NCBI GenBank assembly: GCA_022706085.1
Contig: JAKJDF010000002.1
Coordinates: 72,372 to 136,371, forward strand
Direction: 5' to 3'
From: Candidatus Latescibacterota bacterium
Lineage (GTDB): Bacteria; Latescibacterota; MWCZ01
DNA length: 64,000 nt
Below, piece by piece: positions 16,563 to 25,521 of the stretch. The position numbers and the translations under genes are program-made. Under the pieces are notes generated by a model that was not told the origin of the DNA, did no database searches, and worked only from the letters and a program-made list of their open reading frames with translations. Numbering within the stretch: position 1 is the first letter of the stretch; each line of letters begins with the position of its first letter.

Positions 16563-17711
16563 ATGTCAGGACGCACATGGGCAGTAAGCGGAATGGCCGC
16601 GGCACTGGGCGGATACGGGTACGCGATGGCACGTATCGTCCATGGTCTGACGAAGATCAAGCCCGGCAAGAATGACTGGCAGTACAGCATGAGCGTCATC
16701 GTTCCGGCGAGGAACGAAGAAGCGACAATCCGGAAATGCCTGGAAGGCCTGCTGGAGCAGGATTACCCGAAGTATTTCTATGAAATCATCGTTGTGAACG
16801 ACCGTTCCACCGACCGTACGGCGGCGATCGTGGAGGAACTCTGCCGCCAGAACCCGCGAATCCGACTGGTCAACATCACCGAAGTGCCGGCGGGGGTTGC
16901 CCCCAAGAAAAACGCCGTCGTCACCGGCATCCAGCATGCAATCGGGCGCATCATCGTCACAACGGACGCCGACTGCGATCACCCAAAAACCTGGCTGAAA
17001 GCATTGAACCGGGAATTTGCCCCTGACGTAGGCGTGGTTGTCGGGCACACCGTGTATCGAACTCCTCGCAACTGGTTTGAAGGGCTCCAGGCGGTGGATT
17101 ATCTCTCGCACAGGATCGTCGGCGCGGGAACCATCGGCGAAGGCGAAGCCCTGAACAGCACCGCCAGCAATCTCGCGTACCGCAGAGAGGTGTACGATGA
17201 GGTTGGCGGGTTTGGAGACGCGCGCGGTATCGTAAGTGGCGACGACGATCTTTTCCTCCAGCGCGTGCACACGATGACTTCGTGGCGCATCGTCGCACCG
17301 ACATCTCCCGAATCTTTTGTCGCGACGCAACCGGTTTCCAGTGTAACTGCGTTCCTGAACCAGCGCGCGCGTTGGGCATCCAAATCCACAAATTACCACG
17401 CCGGAGTGCTTCCATTCCTCGTCGCAACCTTTCTGTTGCTGCTTCTTATCGCATTTTCGCTGCCATTTGCAATTCGCCGCCCGAAAAGGTGGGCGCTCTT
17501 CTGGGCGCTTCTTGCCGCAAAGGCGGGCATCGATTTCAATGTCATGAAGACCGGCTCCCGAATGTTCAGGCAGCAGGAATTGATGAAGTACTTCTGGCTC
17601 GCGGAAATTCTCATGCCTTTCTACGTGGTTGCGGCGGTTTTCTGGGGCCTCTTCGGGAAATTCGCGTGGAAAGGTTCGTTGTGGGGGCGTCGCGTGGGAG
17701 CAACCGCGTGA
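16563..17711 (+). CDS. Family 2 glycosyltransferase, membrane-anchored
   Basis: This 382-residue processive-type GT2 has an N-terminal hydrophobic stretch, then the GT-A domain starting SVIVPARNEEATI (about residue 44). The nucleotide-binding DxD appears as TTDADCDHP (about 138). The acceptor-side acidic motif is SGDDDLF (about 222) and the QRARW motif comes near 274, as in cellulose/hyaluronan-synthase-like enzymes. Two or three C-terminal membrane helices follow. The likely role is extending a lipid-linked or surface glycan with a UDP-sugar; the sugar is unknown. It lies 24 bases after the permease and 29 before rtcB, so it is likely co-transcribed, with no obvious pathway link. Confidence 0.87.
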   Translation: MSGRTWAVSGMAAALGGYGYAMARIVHGLTKIKPGKNDWQYSMSVIVPARNEEATIRKCLEGLLEQDYPKYFYEIIVVNDRSTDRTAAIVEELCRQNPRIRLVNITEVPAGVAPKKNAVVTGIQHAIGRIIVTTDADCDHPKTWLKALNREFAPDVGVVVGHTVYRTPRNWFEGLQAVDYLSHRIVGAGTIGEGEALNSTASNLAYRREVYDEVGGFGDARGIVSGDDDLFLQRVHTMTSWRIVAPTSPESFVATQPVSSVTAFLNQRARWASKSTNYHAGVLPFLVATFLLLLLIAFSLPFAIRRPKRWALFWALLAAKAGIDFNVMKTGSRMFRQQELMKYFWLAEILMPFYVVAAVFWGLFGKFAWKGSLWGRRVGATA

Positions 17712-17740
17712 ATCACGCTACTATGCTCGGTTGAGCATCC

Positions 17741-19192
17741 ATGGGAACGCATTCTCACTTTCGGCAGATCCGCGATTGCGTGTATGAAGCACCGGAAACG
17801 GCGTCAAAGGGTATGCGCGGCCCCGCGCGGATCTTCGCGGATGAAGATATCCTCAGCAAAGCGGAGGAGGATGGTTCTCTCCAGCAGTTGCTGAACACCG
17901 CAACGTTGCCGGGTCTTGTCGGCGCCGCCATGGCGATGCCCGATTGCCACCTCGGATACGGGTTTCCCATCGGCGGAGTGGTAGCAACGGACGCGCGCGA
18001 CGGCGTGGTATCCCCCGGCGGAGTGGGATACGATATCAACTGCGGGGTCCGACTCCTGCGCACACCCCTTGTCGCCGACGAGGTGAAGGACTTCATTGGC
18101 GCACTTGCGGACGCCATATTCCGGGCGTGTCCCAGTGGAGTGGGTTCGCGAGGTTCACGGACGTTGTCGGCGTCGGAACTGGATGACGTGCTGATATCGG
18201 GTGCGCGGTGGGCGGTCGCACAGGGATACGGCGTGGAAACCGATCTGGAGAACACCGAAGACCGGGGTGCACTTGGTACCGCGGATCCCGATGTTTGCAG
18301 CCACACCGCGAAAAAGCGTGGCCAGGAACAGCTCGGAACACTCGGTGCCGGCAACCATTTCATTGAGGTCGATTACGTTGCAAAACTCCATGACGACACC
18401 ACGGCACGCCTGTTCGGGCTGACGGAAGGCACCATCGCAATTCAAATCCATTGCGGGTCGCGAGGTCTGGGCCACCAGATCTGCACCGATTCCGTGAGCG
18501 CGTTGCAGAAAACCTCCCGGAGCTTCAGATACACTCCTCCGGACAAACAGCTCGCGTGCGCGCCTCTGGCCAGCGAAGAAGGGGAACGGTACCTTGCCGC
18601 GATGGCGGCCGCGGCAAATTACGCGTGGGCGAACAGACAGGTTCTTACCCACGGAGTGCGCCGGTCTTTCCACGAAGTTCTGGGTGACGCGGTGGAAATG
18701 GAGGATATCAGCACCGTGTACGACATCGCGCACAACATCGCGAGGATGGAAACGCACGAAGTGGACGGCCGGAACGTTCGAGTGTGCGTGCACCGCAAAG
18801 GTGCGACGCGAGCCTTGCCGGCCGGCCATCCTGGTGTTCCGGAGCGTTATCGGGCGGCCGGTCAGCCGGTGCTCGTTCCGGGTTCCATGGGAACGCGTTC
18901 CTACGTGCTTGCCGGAAATCCAGACTCCCTTCTGTTGAGTCTCGGCTCAAGCTCACACGGGGCGGGAAGGCTGCTTTCCCGAAAGTCCTCCAAAAAAAGT
19001 GAGGGAGGAAGGGAGGTGTTCGAAAGGCTCTCGTCGAAAGGCATAGTCGTCAGAACAGAATCCTTCCGCGGACTTGCGGAGGAACGACCGGAAGCCTACA
19101 AAGACGTTGACACAGTGGTCTCCGTGATACAGCGAACAGGGCTCGCCCGCATTGTTGCCGAGCTTCATCCTCTTGCCGTGGTAAAAGGATAA
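17741..19192 (+). CDS. rtcB: RNA-splicing ligase RtcB
   Basis: This 483-residue, GTP-dependent RNA ligase joins 2',3'-cyclic phosphate or 3'-phosphate ends to 5'-OH. Metal and nucleotide ligands are in MPDCHLGYGFPIGG, GGVGYDINCGVRLL (metal-binding Cys), LGAGNHFIEVD and IQIHCGSRGLGHQ. The guanylylated His is in VHRKGATRALPAGHP (about residue 354). The closing SSSHGAGRLLSR is also family-typical. Length matches bacterial RtcB. No archease or rtcA lies nearby; it is embedded between a glycosyltransferase and mazG. Confidence 0.96.
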   Translation: MGTHSHFRQIRDCVYEAPETASKGMRGPARIFADEDILSKAEEDGSLQQLLNTATLPGLVGAAMAMPDCHLGYGFPIGGVVATDARDGVVSPGGVGYDINCGVRLLRTPLVADEVKDFIGALADAIFRACPSGVGSRGSRTLSASELDDVLISGARWAVAQGYGVETDLENTEDRGALGTADPDVCSHTAKKRGQEQLGTLGAGNHFIEVDYVAKLHDDTTARLFGLTEGTIAIQIHCGSRGLGHQICTDSVSALQKTSRSFRYTPPDKQLACAPLASEEGERYLAAMAAAANYAWANRQVLTHGVRRSFHEVLGDAVEMEDISTVYDIAHNIARMETHEVDGRNVRVCVHRKGATRALPAGHPGVPERYRAAGQPVLVPGSMGTRSYVLAGNPDSLLLSLGSSSHGAGRLLSRKSSKKSEGGREVFERLSSKGIVVRTESFRGLAEERPEAYKDVDTVVSVIQRTGLARIVAELHPLAVVKG

Positions 19193-19246
19193 CCGACCCT
19201 TGTCCTTCCCCCGTTGCATTTCCCTCAACCGCATTCAGGGAACCTC

Positions 19247-20041
19247 ATGACACCTCTGGAAGAACTGATCGAAGTGATGGCACGCCTGCGGGCACCGGGA
19301 GGGTGCCCGTGGGATCGCGAGCAAACGCATGAAAGTCTCATTCCTTACCTCGTGGAGGAAACGTACGAAGCTGTCGAGGCAATCGAACATAAGGACTTTG
19401 ATGAACTGAAGAGGGAACTTGGCGATGTACTGCTGCAGGTCATCTTCCATGCGCGGCTTGCGGAAGAAGCGGGCCGGTGGAATATCCATGACGTGGCGGC
19501 GGCCACCGTGGCGAAATTGAAACACCGGCACCCCCACGTGTTTGGCAACGTATCGGCCGATACGCCGGAAAAGGTCCTTGCCAACTGGGAACAGATCAAG
19601 CAGCGGGAGCGGGCAGGATCGGAGAAGGAATCCGTGCTCGATGGAGTTCCCAGCCACCTTCCCGCACTGAGGAAAGCAAAACGGGTGCAGGAAAAGGTTG
19701 CCCGGGTCGGATTTGACTGGGAGCGCACGGAACAGGTTGTCGAAAAGGTCGAGGAGGAATTCCAGGAGTTCCGCGAAGCCTGCAGAAAGAAAGACCGGGT
19801 GAAAACCGAAGAGGAACTGGGTGACGTGCTGTTCGCGCTTGTGAATCTGGCTCGGTTCCTCGACACCGACCCGGAAGACTCGCTCCGAAAGACGGTGGAC
19901 AAATTCACACGCCGATTCAAATACATAGAAGCGGGGCTTGCCGCGAGGGGCAAACTGCCACAGGATGCAAGCCTGGCGGAGATGGATGCACTCTGGGACG
20001 AGGCGAAATCTCTCGAACACACACAACAGCCCAAGGAGTGA
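19247..20041 (+). CDS. mazG: Nucleoside triphosphate pyrophosphohydrolase MazG
   Basis: This 264-residue protein has two MazG helical domains. The first (about 5-110) has RAPGGCPWDREQTHESL and the metal-binding EETYE ... ELGDVLLQ helices. The second (about 150-245) repeats the pattern with EEEFQEF and EELGDVLFALVN. It hydrolyses NTPs to NMP and pyrophosphate, cleaning nucleotide pools. I use the ATG at 19247 that begins MTPLEELIEVMARLR, matching the family start, rather than a frame opening 11 codons earlier. Its stop lies two bases before the ATG of the oxidoreductase, so the two are probably coupled. Confidence 0.95.
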   Translation: MTPLEELIEVMARLRAPGGCPWDREQTHESLIPYLVEETYEAVEAIEHKDFDELKRELGDVLLQVIFHARLAEEAGRWNIHDVAAATVAKLKHRHPHVFGNVSADTPEKVLANWEQIKQRERAGSEKESVLDGVPSHLPALRKAKRVQEKVARVGFDWERTEQVVEKVEEEFQEFREACRKKDRVKTEEELGDVLFALVNLARFLDTDPEDSLRKTVDKFTRRFKYIEAGLAARGKLPQDASLAEMDALWDEAKSLEHTQQPKE

Positions 20042-20043
20042 TC

Positions 20044-21120
20044 ATGGCAGTCAGACCACGACCGTTGAAATCCGCAGAATCAAAACCGCCGGCGCGGGTG
20101 AACGTGGGAATCATCGGAACAGGAATTGGCGGCGCGCATTTCGACGGCTACAGCAAACTCAAGAACGTGCGGGTCGTCGGACTGGTGGACGTAGACCCGG
20201 CAAGAGGAAAGTCCGTGGCTGAGCGGTGGGGCGTTCCCGTTGCTCACGCGTTCACGAGCCACCAGGATCTGCTCTCCCTGAAAGAACTGGACGCGGTCAG
20301 CGTATGCACACCTAATTACCTTCACGCGCAGATCGCGATTGACGCGTTGAACGCGGGGAAGCACGTCATCTGCGAAAAGCCGATGGCAGCCACGCTCGCG
20401 CAGGCGAACGAGCTGTTCAACGTGGCAAAGAAATCCGACAAGGTTTTCATGATGGGATATAACAACCGCTACCGGGGAGACACTCAGCTCCTGAAAAAAT
20501 ACATCGAGGCCGGGGAACTGGGTGACCTCTACTACGGGAAATGCGGCTGGGTCCGCCGGCACGGGGCGCCCGGTCCTGGTTCATGGTTCAGCACGAAAAG
20601 CATGTCAGGCGGCGGGCCGCTGATCGATCTCGGAGTCCACGCGCTCGACCTCGCGTGGTGGCTGATGGGAAAACCGAAGCCGGTATCGGCAAGCGCATCG
20701 GTATTCAATCTGCTCATGCCACAGGAATGGGAACGCCTCGGGCGGCCCGGAACAATGGACGTTGAGGACGCCGCCGTGGCTCATATCAGGTTTGCGAATG
20801 GAGCCGCGGTGCTTCTGGAGGTGAGCTGGCTTCTCCACACTCCGAAGGAAAGCTTTTATTGCCAGGTCATGGGAACAAAGGGGGGCGCTTCCGCGGAGCC
20901 CGAGTTCCGCATCTGCCAGGACAAGCACGGAGCGGAAGTAGACCTCACACCCCGCGCGCCGAACATTGGCGGGCACCCCGCAGAAATCGCGCATTTCGTG
21001 CAGTGTATCCGCACGAACACCCAACCGCTCTCCACTGCGGAAGACGGTCTTCTTGTCATGAAGATGCTGGACGCGATATACCGCTCCGGCGAAAGCGGCA
21101 AAGCTGTTACCATACGCTGA
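20044..21120 (+). CDS. Gfo/Idh/MocA family oxidoreductase
   Basis: This 358-residue NAD(P)-dependent oxidoreductase has an N-terminal Rossmann domain with VGIIGTGIGGAHF (about residue 22). The signature ICEKPMAA (Lys-Pro of the family active site, about 115) is present. A C-terminal alpha/beta domain carries GGPLIDLGVHALDLAWWL, in which Asp and His match the catalytic region. Such enzymes oxidise or epimerise sugars and inositols; the substrate is not predictable. AAGGAG lies six bases before the ATG at 20044, which I prefer to the GTG two codons earlier. It is last in the plus-strand series; a strong hairpin follows. Confidence 0.92.
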   Translation: MAVRPRPLKSAESKPPARVNVGIIGTGIGGAHFDGYSKLKNVRVVGLVDVDPARGKSVAERWGVPVAHAFTSHQDLLSLKELDAVSVCTPNYLHAQIAIDALNAGKHVICEKPMAATLAQANELFNVAKKSDKVFMMGYNNRYRGDTQLLKKYIEAGELGDLYYGKCGWVRRHGAPGPGSWFSTKSMSGGGPLIDLGVHALDLAWWLMGKPKPVSASASVFNLLMPQEWERLGRPGTMDVEDAAVAHIRFANGAAVLLEVSWLLHTPKESFYCQVMGTKGGASAEPEFRICQDKHGAEVDLTPRAPNIGGHPAEIAHFVQCIRTNTQPLSTAEDGLLVMKMLDAIYRSGESGKAVTIR

Positions 21121-21150
21121 CGCACGGGGTCCGGCGCGAGAAGGGCAACA

Positions 21151-21180
21151 AAAAAAGGGCGGCCATTGAGCCGCCCTTTC
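21151..21180. terminator. Bidirectional hairpin terminator
   Basis: GGGCGGC (21157-21163) pairs with GCCGCCC (21170-21176) around CATTGA, flanked by AAAAAA on the left and TTT on the right. It sits between convergent genes and can terminate the oxidoreductase transcript and, through the A-run, the ridA transcript from the other strand. Confidence 0.85.
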
Positions 21181-21200
21181 GCCGTTCAGTTTCTCCGCGC

Positions 21201-21710
21201 CTACTTCTTGTCCTTGCACTCCGAACATCCCTGGTGATTCGGACCGGGTACCATCGCGATGGCCTCAATTTCCACAAGCAGATCATCCCGGCACAGACGC
21301 GCTTCTATCCCCGTGCTGGCAGGCAACGGGTCAAGCCCCTGCTGGGTGTAAAACTCCGTTCTGAGCCGGTTGAACTCGTCATAATGCCGCTGGATGTCCT
21401 TGAGGTAACAGGTCGTCCTTACGACATGTTTCCATGTCAGGCCCTCGGCTCTGAGCAGCTCCGTGATATTCCTGAAGGTCCGCCGCACCTGTCCTTCGAA
21501 ATCACCAACATGCGCCGTGGCACCGTTTTCGTCCACGCTGGCCGTTCCGCTGATGTAGATCATGGACACGCAGGGAAGATCAATTCGCATACCTCGCGAG
21601 AAAGACGACGGAAGCTGGTAATGGTAGGCTTCGTTCAACACAGATGTCGCCGAGACAGGTCGCCGGTTGACCGTCGGCTGTTCACCGTCGCGTTTGGTCG
21701 TATCGCTCAT
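21201..21710 (-). CDS. RidA/YjgF/TdcF family protein
   Basis: This 169-residue member of the Rid superfamily is related to enamine/imine deaminases that clear reactive intermediates of PLP enzymes. The core starts near SRGMRIDLPCVSMIYISGTASVDE. It contains QVRRTFRNITELL, the TCYLKDI strand, and STGIEARLCRDDLLVEIEAIAMVP, where the RidA active-site Arg would lie. There is an N-terminal extension of about 40 residues and a C-terminal CSECKDKK tail not usual for RidA. I start at the ATG with AGGAG six bases upstream (21710) instead of 22 codons earlier. Single-gene unit, converging with the oxidoreductase. Confidence 0.87.
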   Translation of the reverse strand: MSDTTKRDGEQPTVNRRPVSATSVLNEAYHYQLPSSFSRGMRIDLPCVSMIYISGTASVDENGATAHVGDFEGQVRRTFRNITELLRAEGLTWKHVVRTTCYLKDIQRHYDEFNRLRTEFYTQQGLDPLPASTGIEARLCRDDLLVEIEAIAMVPGPNHQGCSECKDKK

Positions 21711-21931
21711 GGATACTCCTCTGGCGTAGCGTGCGGAAACACCGCAGACAGGTTCACCCGGAGCGGATAGGGCCAAGGCGACGAAATGCGGCGGGAACGA
21801 AGAAACTCGTCACACCGACAAAAAGACCACGTGGCGCGAATCCCCGTTTGCGTCTCAGCGGCGTTCAACGAAAATACAACGCATAAAGGGTACCCGAGAA
21901 TTCCCTTCCGGGCAATACCCGTGACGTTCTC

Positions 21932-22747
21932 TCAGAACGTGGCGTCTGACGCCGCACGCAGAAGCTCCGATATTGCCCTCGGAATTTCCGGCGAGAAACG
22001 GCAGGACCCCGGCAACCCTTGCCAGCCCCGCCAAGCGGAGGTCGTCGTATCACAAAGGGCTACGTCCGCCCCCGGAACCATCAGATAGCGGGCATTCCAT
22101 CGAGGGTACGATTCGCGGTGTACTCGAACGGCGTTCTCCCCTGCCAGTTTCTCGTCCGCCGAGGCTGATTCCCCGACGACGACCAGAAGGTGGCCTGCCA
22201 TGCGTCCCGCTTCCGAAGCGTTCGCGCGGCTTGAAAGCAGAATCACGCCCCGTAATGCCCGGAATCCGATGATTTCCTCTGCCCTGTCATACGCTTGTTG
22301 CAGGAACACGGTGCCGGACGCGTGCGCGCACAGGACTATCCGCCTTGTATCCACGTCGGGAAGGGCCCTTGCCGCCCTGATTGCATCTATGATGTCCTGC
22401 GCCTCATCTCTGCTCCCGGGTGGCGTTTCGTGCCGATCGTAGCGAAAAACCGCCCACCCTTCCCTGAGCGCGGCTTCCACCAGCGGGTCGTACAACCGCG
22501 ACATCGCGGAAAACTGGCTTGATGTGCCACGCCGTGAGAGACTGCCTCCGGGAATGAGGACCATGAGAGGGTAGGGACCTTCCGTGCCTGGCGTATCACA
22601 TTGGCCGGTCACCCCCGATCCCGTTCCGAAGCGCATCTCTCGCGGGGCGGGCCGGGCAGCCGCCTGCGCCCCAAGCAAACCTGCCACGGCCAGGCATACC
22701 AGGAGGAACCGTTGACCTCGGAGATCAGAACAGGCTGAAACGCACAT
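21932..22747 (-). CDS. Exported alpha/beta-hydrolase-like protein
   Basis: This 271-residue protein has an N-terminal signal sequence when started at the ATG at 22745-22747 (hydrophobic LLVCLAVAGLLGAQAAA). The body reads as an alpha/beta hydrolase: YPLMVLIPGGSLSRRG forms the oxyanion region, a DRHETPPGSRDEAQDIIDAIRAA helix follows, and RIVLCAHASGTVFL has the nucleophile-elbow position, here as AHASG rather than the standard GxSxG. An acid may come from VVVGESASADE. The weak elbow makes activity uncertain. The start overlaps the end of the mlaD-like gene by 23 bases, so it is probably the last gene of that operon. Confidence 0.62.
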   Translation of the reverse strand: MCVSACSDLRGQRFLLVCLAVAGLLGAQAAARPAPREMRFGTGSGVTGQCDTPGTEGPYPLMVLIPGGSLSRRGTSSQFSAMSRLYDPLVEAALREGWAVFRYDRHETPPGSRDEAQDIIDAIRAARALPDVDTRRIVLCAHASGTVFLQQAYDRAEEIIGFRALRGVILLSSRANASEAGRMAGHLLVVVGESASADEKLAGENAVRVHRESYPRWNARYLMVPGADVALCDTTTSAWRGWQGLPGSCRFSPEIPRAISELLRAASDATF

Positions 22748-23618
22748 ACCGTTTCGGGTTTCTGCGAACGTCCTGCGCGAGGGAGTCAATGCTTGTCGCA
22801 GCAGAATCGAGATGGAGAGATGTGCGACGGAGATCCTCGTACAACGATGGATCATGGACAAGCCTGTTGATGGTCCCTTTTGCCTGGGCAATCGTTTCCG
22901 CTGCCCTCCGCAGGCTGTCAGAGGCAGTCCTGATTGTGAGAAACGCGTCGTCCGCCCGCGTCAGGGAAGTATCCAACCGGGTTTCGAGGGAAGTGATGGC
23001 TCGATCTGCGGATCCGAGCACGCGTTGAAGGTCGTCAAGGCTCCTCCGGAGAGCAACTTTATTCACTGCCACTCCGGATCGCGCTTCTTCGAGCGTGCTA
23101 TCCAGACGCATCAGGACGTTCCTTGCATCACGAACAAGCTGCGGCAGTGAAATGCTCAGCGTTTCAGCAACCGACTGCACCGAGCGGATTGTCTCAAGGC
23201 CCGGTTGCACCACGTCTTCCAGACTGAACGGGTCTATTCCCCGGAGCACTCCGTACGGCTCAGGGAGAGGCTCACCAGACCCTGGCTCGATTGAGACGCC
23301 CATTTCTCCGGTGAAATTCAGTGTGATGACGCGGATGACGTACCCCTGGTAAAGCGGAATCCTGCGGTCCAGAGTAAGGGTTACGAGCACGTCGCGCTGA
23401 CGCAGGCGTATGGCTTCCACCTTCCCCAGGCGCAACCCGTTCACGAGCACTTCATCGCCGGTACCGAGACCTCCGACAGTCGAGAACGCTGCCACCAGCT
23501 GCATCTCTGACTGTCTTGGCCGGATTCGCTTCGCCCAGAGCACGCCGGCAATAAGACAGGTGACCGTCAGAATGAAAGCGACGCCTACTCTGATCTCGTA
23601 CCGCTCACGCGAGAGCAT
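22725..23618 (-). CDS. MlaD/MCE-family lipid transport protein
   Basis: This 297-residue protein is anchored by one N-terminal helix (residues 11-28) with an MCE domain (about 38-118, FSTVGGLGTGDEVLVNGLRLGKV ... LTLDRRIPLYQG). MCE proteins form hexameric channels that carry phospholipids between inner and outer membranes. The C-terminal half is predicted helical (LRRAAETIAQAKGTI), typical of the needle-forming type. No MlaE or MlaF partner is in the window. It follows the PTS EIIB gene by 15 bases. Confidence 0.88.
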   Translation of the reverse strand: MLSRERYEIRVGVAFILTVTCLIAGVLWAKRIRPRQSEMQLVAAFSTVGGLGTGDEVLVNGLRLGKVEAIRLRQRDVLVTLTLDRRIPLYQGYVIRVITLNFTGEMGVSIEPGSGEPLPEPYGVLRGIDPFSLEDVVQPGLETIRSVQSVAETLSISLPQLVRDARNVLMRLDSTLEEARSGVAVNKVALRRSLDDLQRVLGSADRAITSLETRLDTSLTRADDAFLTIRTASDSLRRAAETIAQAKGTINRLVHDPSLYEDLRRTSLHLDSAATSIDSLAQDVRRNPKRYVRFSLF

Positions 23619-23633
23619 CCACGCACCTTTCGC

Positions 23634-24113
23634 TCAGGAATCCCCGATTCGCGCACACAGGTTGACACCCGAGGTGGCGGGAACGTTTTGAGCTTCCAAC
23701 GTAACCCCCGAACGGCAAAGGTACCGGCAGGTTTCCATTTCGGCGCTATCAAGCCAGACGTACGGCAGGAATTCCTTCCTCCCTTCGCGCTTGTGGAGCC
23801 CTCCCACGTTCAACGATTCAAGGTCAACACCGGAGGCAAAGATTGACCGGGCACTGGCAAACGACTGAACAAGGACCATTCGACGCCGGGCATCAGCTTT
23901 CCAATCGCTCCAAAGGCGCACTGCGTCGGCCACAGTGACAATCTCGGCCGCGGTTCCGTCCGGCGCCGCCGCAAGAACCAGGTCCTTCTCCCAATCACTT
24001 CCCGCGAGTTCGTCGTCCACAACCGCAAATGTGTCGAGATCGAGTGCACCACGCCACGCTACGGTAACCTGCCCGTGGATCAGCCGTTCGTCGACACGCA
24101 CAAGCAGAATCAC
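23634..24113 (-). CDS. PTS mannose/sorbose-family EIIB component
   Basis: This 159-residue cytoplasmic EIIB of the mannose/sorbose family contains the phosphohistidine in RVDERLIHGQVTVAW (His about 13). DDELAGSDWEKDLVLAAAP and LNVGGLHKREGRKEF are further family blocks. It would accept phosphate from EIIA and pass it to sugar. The start is GTG and overlaps the EIIA stop as GTGA. No EIIC or EIID gene follows, so direct sugar uptake is not supported within the window; a regulatory role is inference. Confidence 0.93.
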   Translation of the reverse strand: MILLVRVDERLIHGQVTVAWRGALDLDTFAVVDDELAGSDWEKDLVLAAAPDGTAAEIVTVADAVRLWSDWKADARRRMVLVQSFASARSIFASGVDLESLNVGGLHKREGRKEFLPYVWLDSAEMETCRYLCRSGVTLEAQNVPATSGVNLCARIGDS

Positions 24114-24520
24114 GTTCCGCCCCCTGATGAGAACGCCGGACCATTAATACCGCGTCTGCCGTCTTCCGCCATCGTCGAGGCCAGCGTCGGGAAATCCATG
24201 ATGTCGCGCTTCTGGCTGAAGGAAAGAAGCATTCCGAGATTGACTCCCGTCACAACGGCCATTGGCACGCCTGTCCTGGCACGAGCGGCTTCCATTGCGC
24301 AACGCCAGCAGCTCGACCCGAACAGGTCCGCCATCACGAGAACTCCGGACAAACCGGCGCTTTCGCCCGCTGCGTGGATTATCTCCTGCCGCACGATTTC
24401 CGGGGATTTCCCCCTGTTGGATATGCAGACGACGTCGGGGATATGACCCACAATTTCCTCCGCAGACGTGAGGAGTGCTGCGCTCAACTCCCCGTGACAC
24501 ACCAGCACCGCGCGTATCAT
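24110..24520 (-). CDS. PTS mannose-family EIIA component
   Basis: This 136-residue EIIA of the mannose family (IIA-Man fold) begins MIRAVLVCHGELSAALL, where His-9 is the phosphorylation site. ISNRGKSPEIVRQEI and VLVMADLFGSSCWRCA, equivalent to the 'DLxGGSPxN' loop, follow. Here the loop lacks GGSP and reads FGSSCW, an unusual variant. Its start overlaps the hprK stop as ATGA, linking it to HPr kinase control. Confidence 0.9.
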   Translation of the reverse strand: MIRAVLVCHGELSAALLTSAEEIVGHIPDVVCISNRGKSPEIVRQEIIHAAGESAGLSGVLVMADLFGSSCWRCAMEAARARTGVPMAVVTGVNLGMLLSFSQKRDIMDFPTLASTMAEDGRRGINGPAFSSGGGT

Positions 24521-25521
24521 GTGGCGTCCAGATCGCTCAGGTTGGATGGGCGCGGCGCTGTTTCCGACGCTTTGCTCAGTTCACTCGTGAGCCGGTTCGA
24601 AAGAACTTCAGCGGCATTGTAACCGCGCACTTTGAGGAGATGGTTCATCGCAATCGTCTCGCAGATCACCGTCACGTTCTTGCCGGGGAAAATCGGCAAC
24701 CTCACCAGGGGAATCTCGACACCCAGAATCGCGCTTCGTTCGTCATCGAGTCCGGTACGCTCGTAGTCTTCAGCACCGTCCCATGGGGTCAGAAGCACCT
24801 GCAGCTCCACTCGTTTGCGCGCACGGATTGCACGGATGCCGAACAACCGTTCCACATCCAGAATCCCGATTCCCCGCACCTCAATGTTGAAGCCAAGCAA
24901 CCGGTTCGCTTCCGCCATGAGCACACGGCGCTGTCTCCGGAGATGCACCACATCGTCCGCTACAAGCCGGTGCCCGCGTTCGACGAGATCAAGGGCGATT
25001 TCGCTCTTCCCGATACCCGAACGGCCCGTCAGGAGAAGGCCAACGCCATACACATCCACCAGAGTGCCGTGCACGGTCGTCTGCGGTGCGAAATCGAAAT
25101 CCAGCGCGGCAACGTAGTGATGAACGAATCGCGCTGTACTGAGCGACGTGCGGAGGAGCGGTATCTCCCGCTCCTCCGCCAACTGGATCAACTCCGGAAA
25201 CACCTCGTACGCGTTCGTGATGATCACGCACGGCAACTCGAACTGGAAGATGATGTACAGCGCCTCGTACCTGCTTTTGGGATCCATCTGCCGCAGATAC
25301 AGAAGCTCCGTATTGCCGAGAACCTGGGCACGGTCAAAGGTGTACAGGTCCACGAAACCCGTGAGCGGAAGCGAAGGCCGATGTGGTTCCGCCGAAAATA
25401 TCCGCCGCCAGGTGCCAGCCTTGCCCGCCAATAGCTCCAACAGGAGTCGTTGGCCGTGCAATCGAACAAGATCCTCAATCGTGATGCCGACAGAGGCTTG
25501 TTCGGGAGTTTCAGTTGCCAG
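24517..25521 (-). CDS. hprK: HPr kinase/phosphorylase
   Basis: This protein of about 335 residues phosphorylates and dephosphorylates HPr on Ser in response to metabolite state. The Walker A is LLTGRSGIGKSEIALDL (about residue 155). The family signature is RGIGILDVERLFGIRAI, and the capping segment is DDVVHLRRQRR. The C-terminal DERSAILG and VRLPIFPGKN blocks also match. The frame extends to a TTG at 25542, inside the ribosome site; AAAGGAGG is followed after a six-base gap by CTG at 25519-25521, which I take as start with low certainty. It overlaps hpf by 11 bases. No HPr gene is visible. Confidence 0.92.
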   Translation of the reverse strand: MATETPEQASVGITIEDLVRLHGQRLLLELLAGKAGTWRRIFSAEPHRPSLPLTGFVDLYTFDRAQVLGNTELLYLRQMDPKSRYEALYIIFQFELPCVIITNAYEVFPELIQLAEEREIPLLRTSLSTARFVHHYVAALDFDFAPQTTVHGTLVDVYGVGLLLTGRSGIGKSEIALDLVERGHRLVADDVVHLRRQRRVLMAEANRLLGFNIEVRGIGILDVERLFGIRAIRARKRVELQVLLTPWDGAEDYERTGLDDERSAILGVEIPLVRLPIFPGKNVTVICETIAMNHLLKVRGYNAAEVLSNRLTSELSKASETAPRPSNLSDLDAT

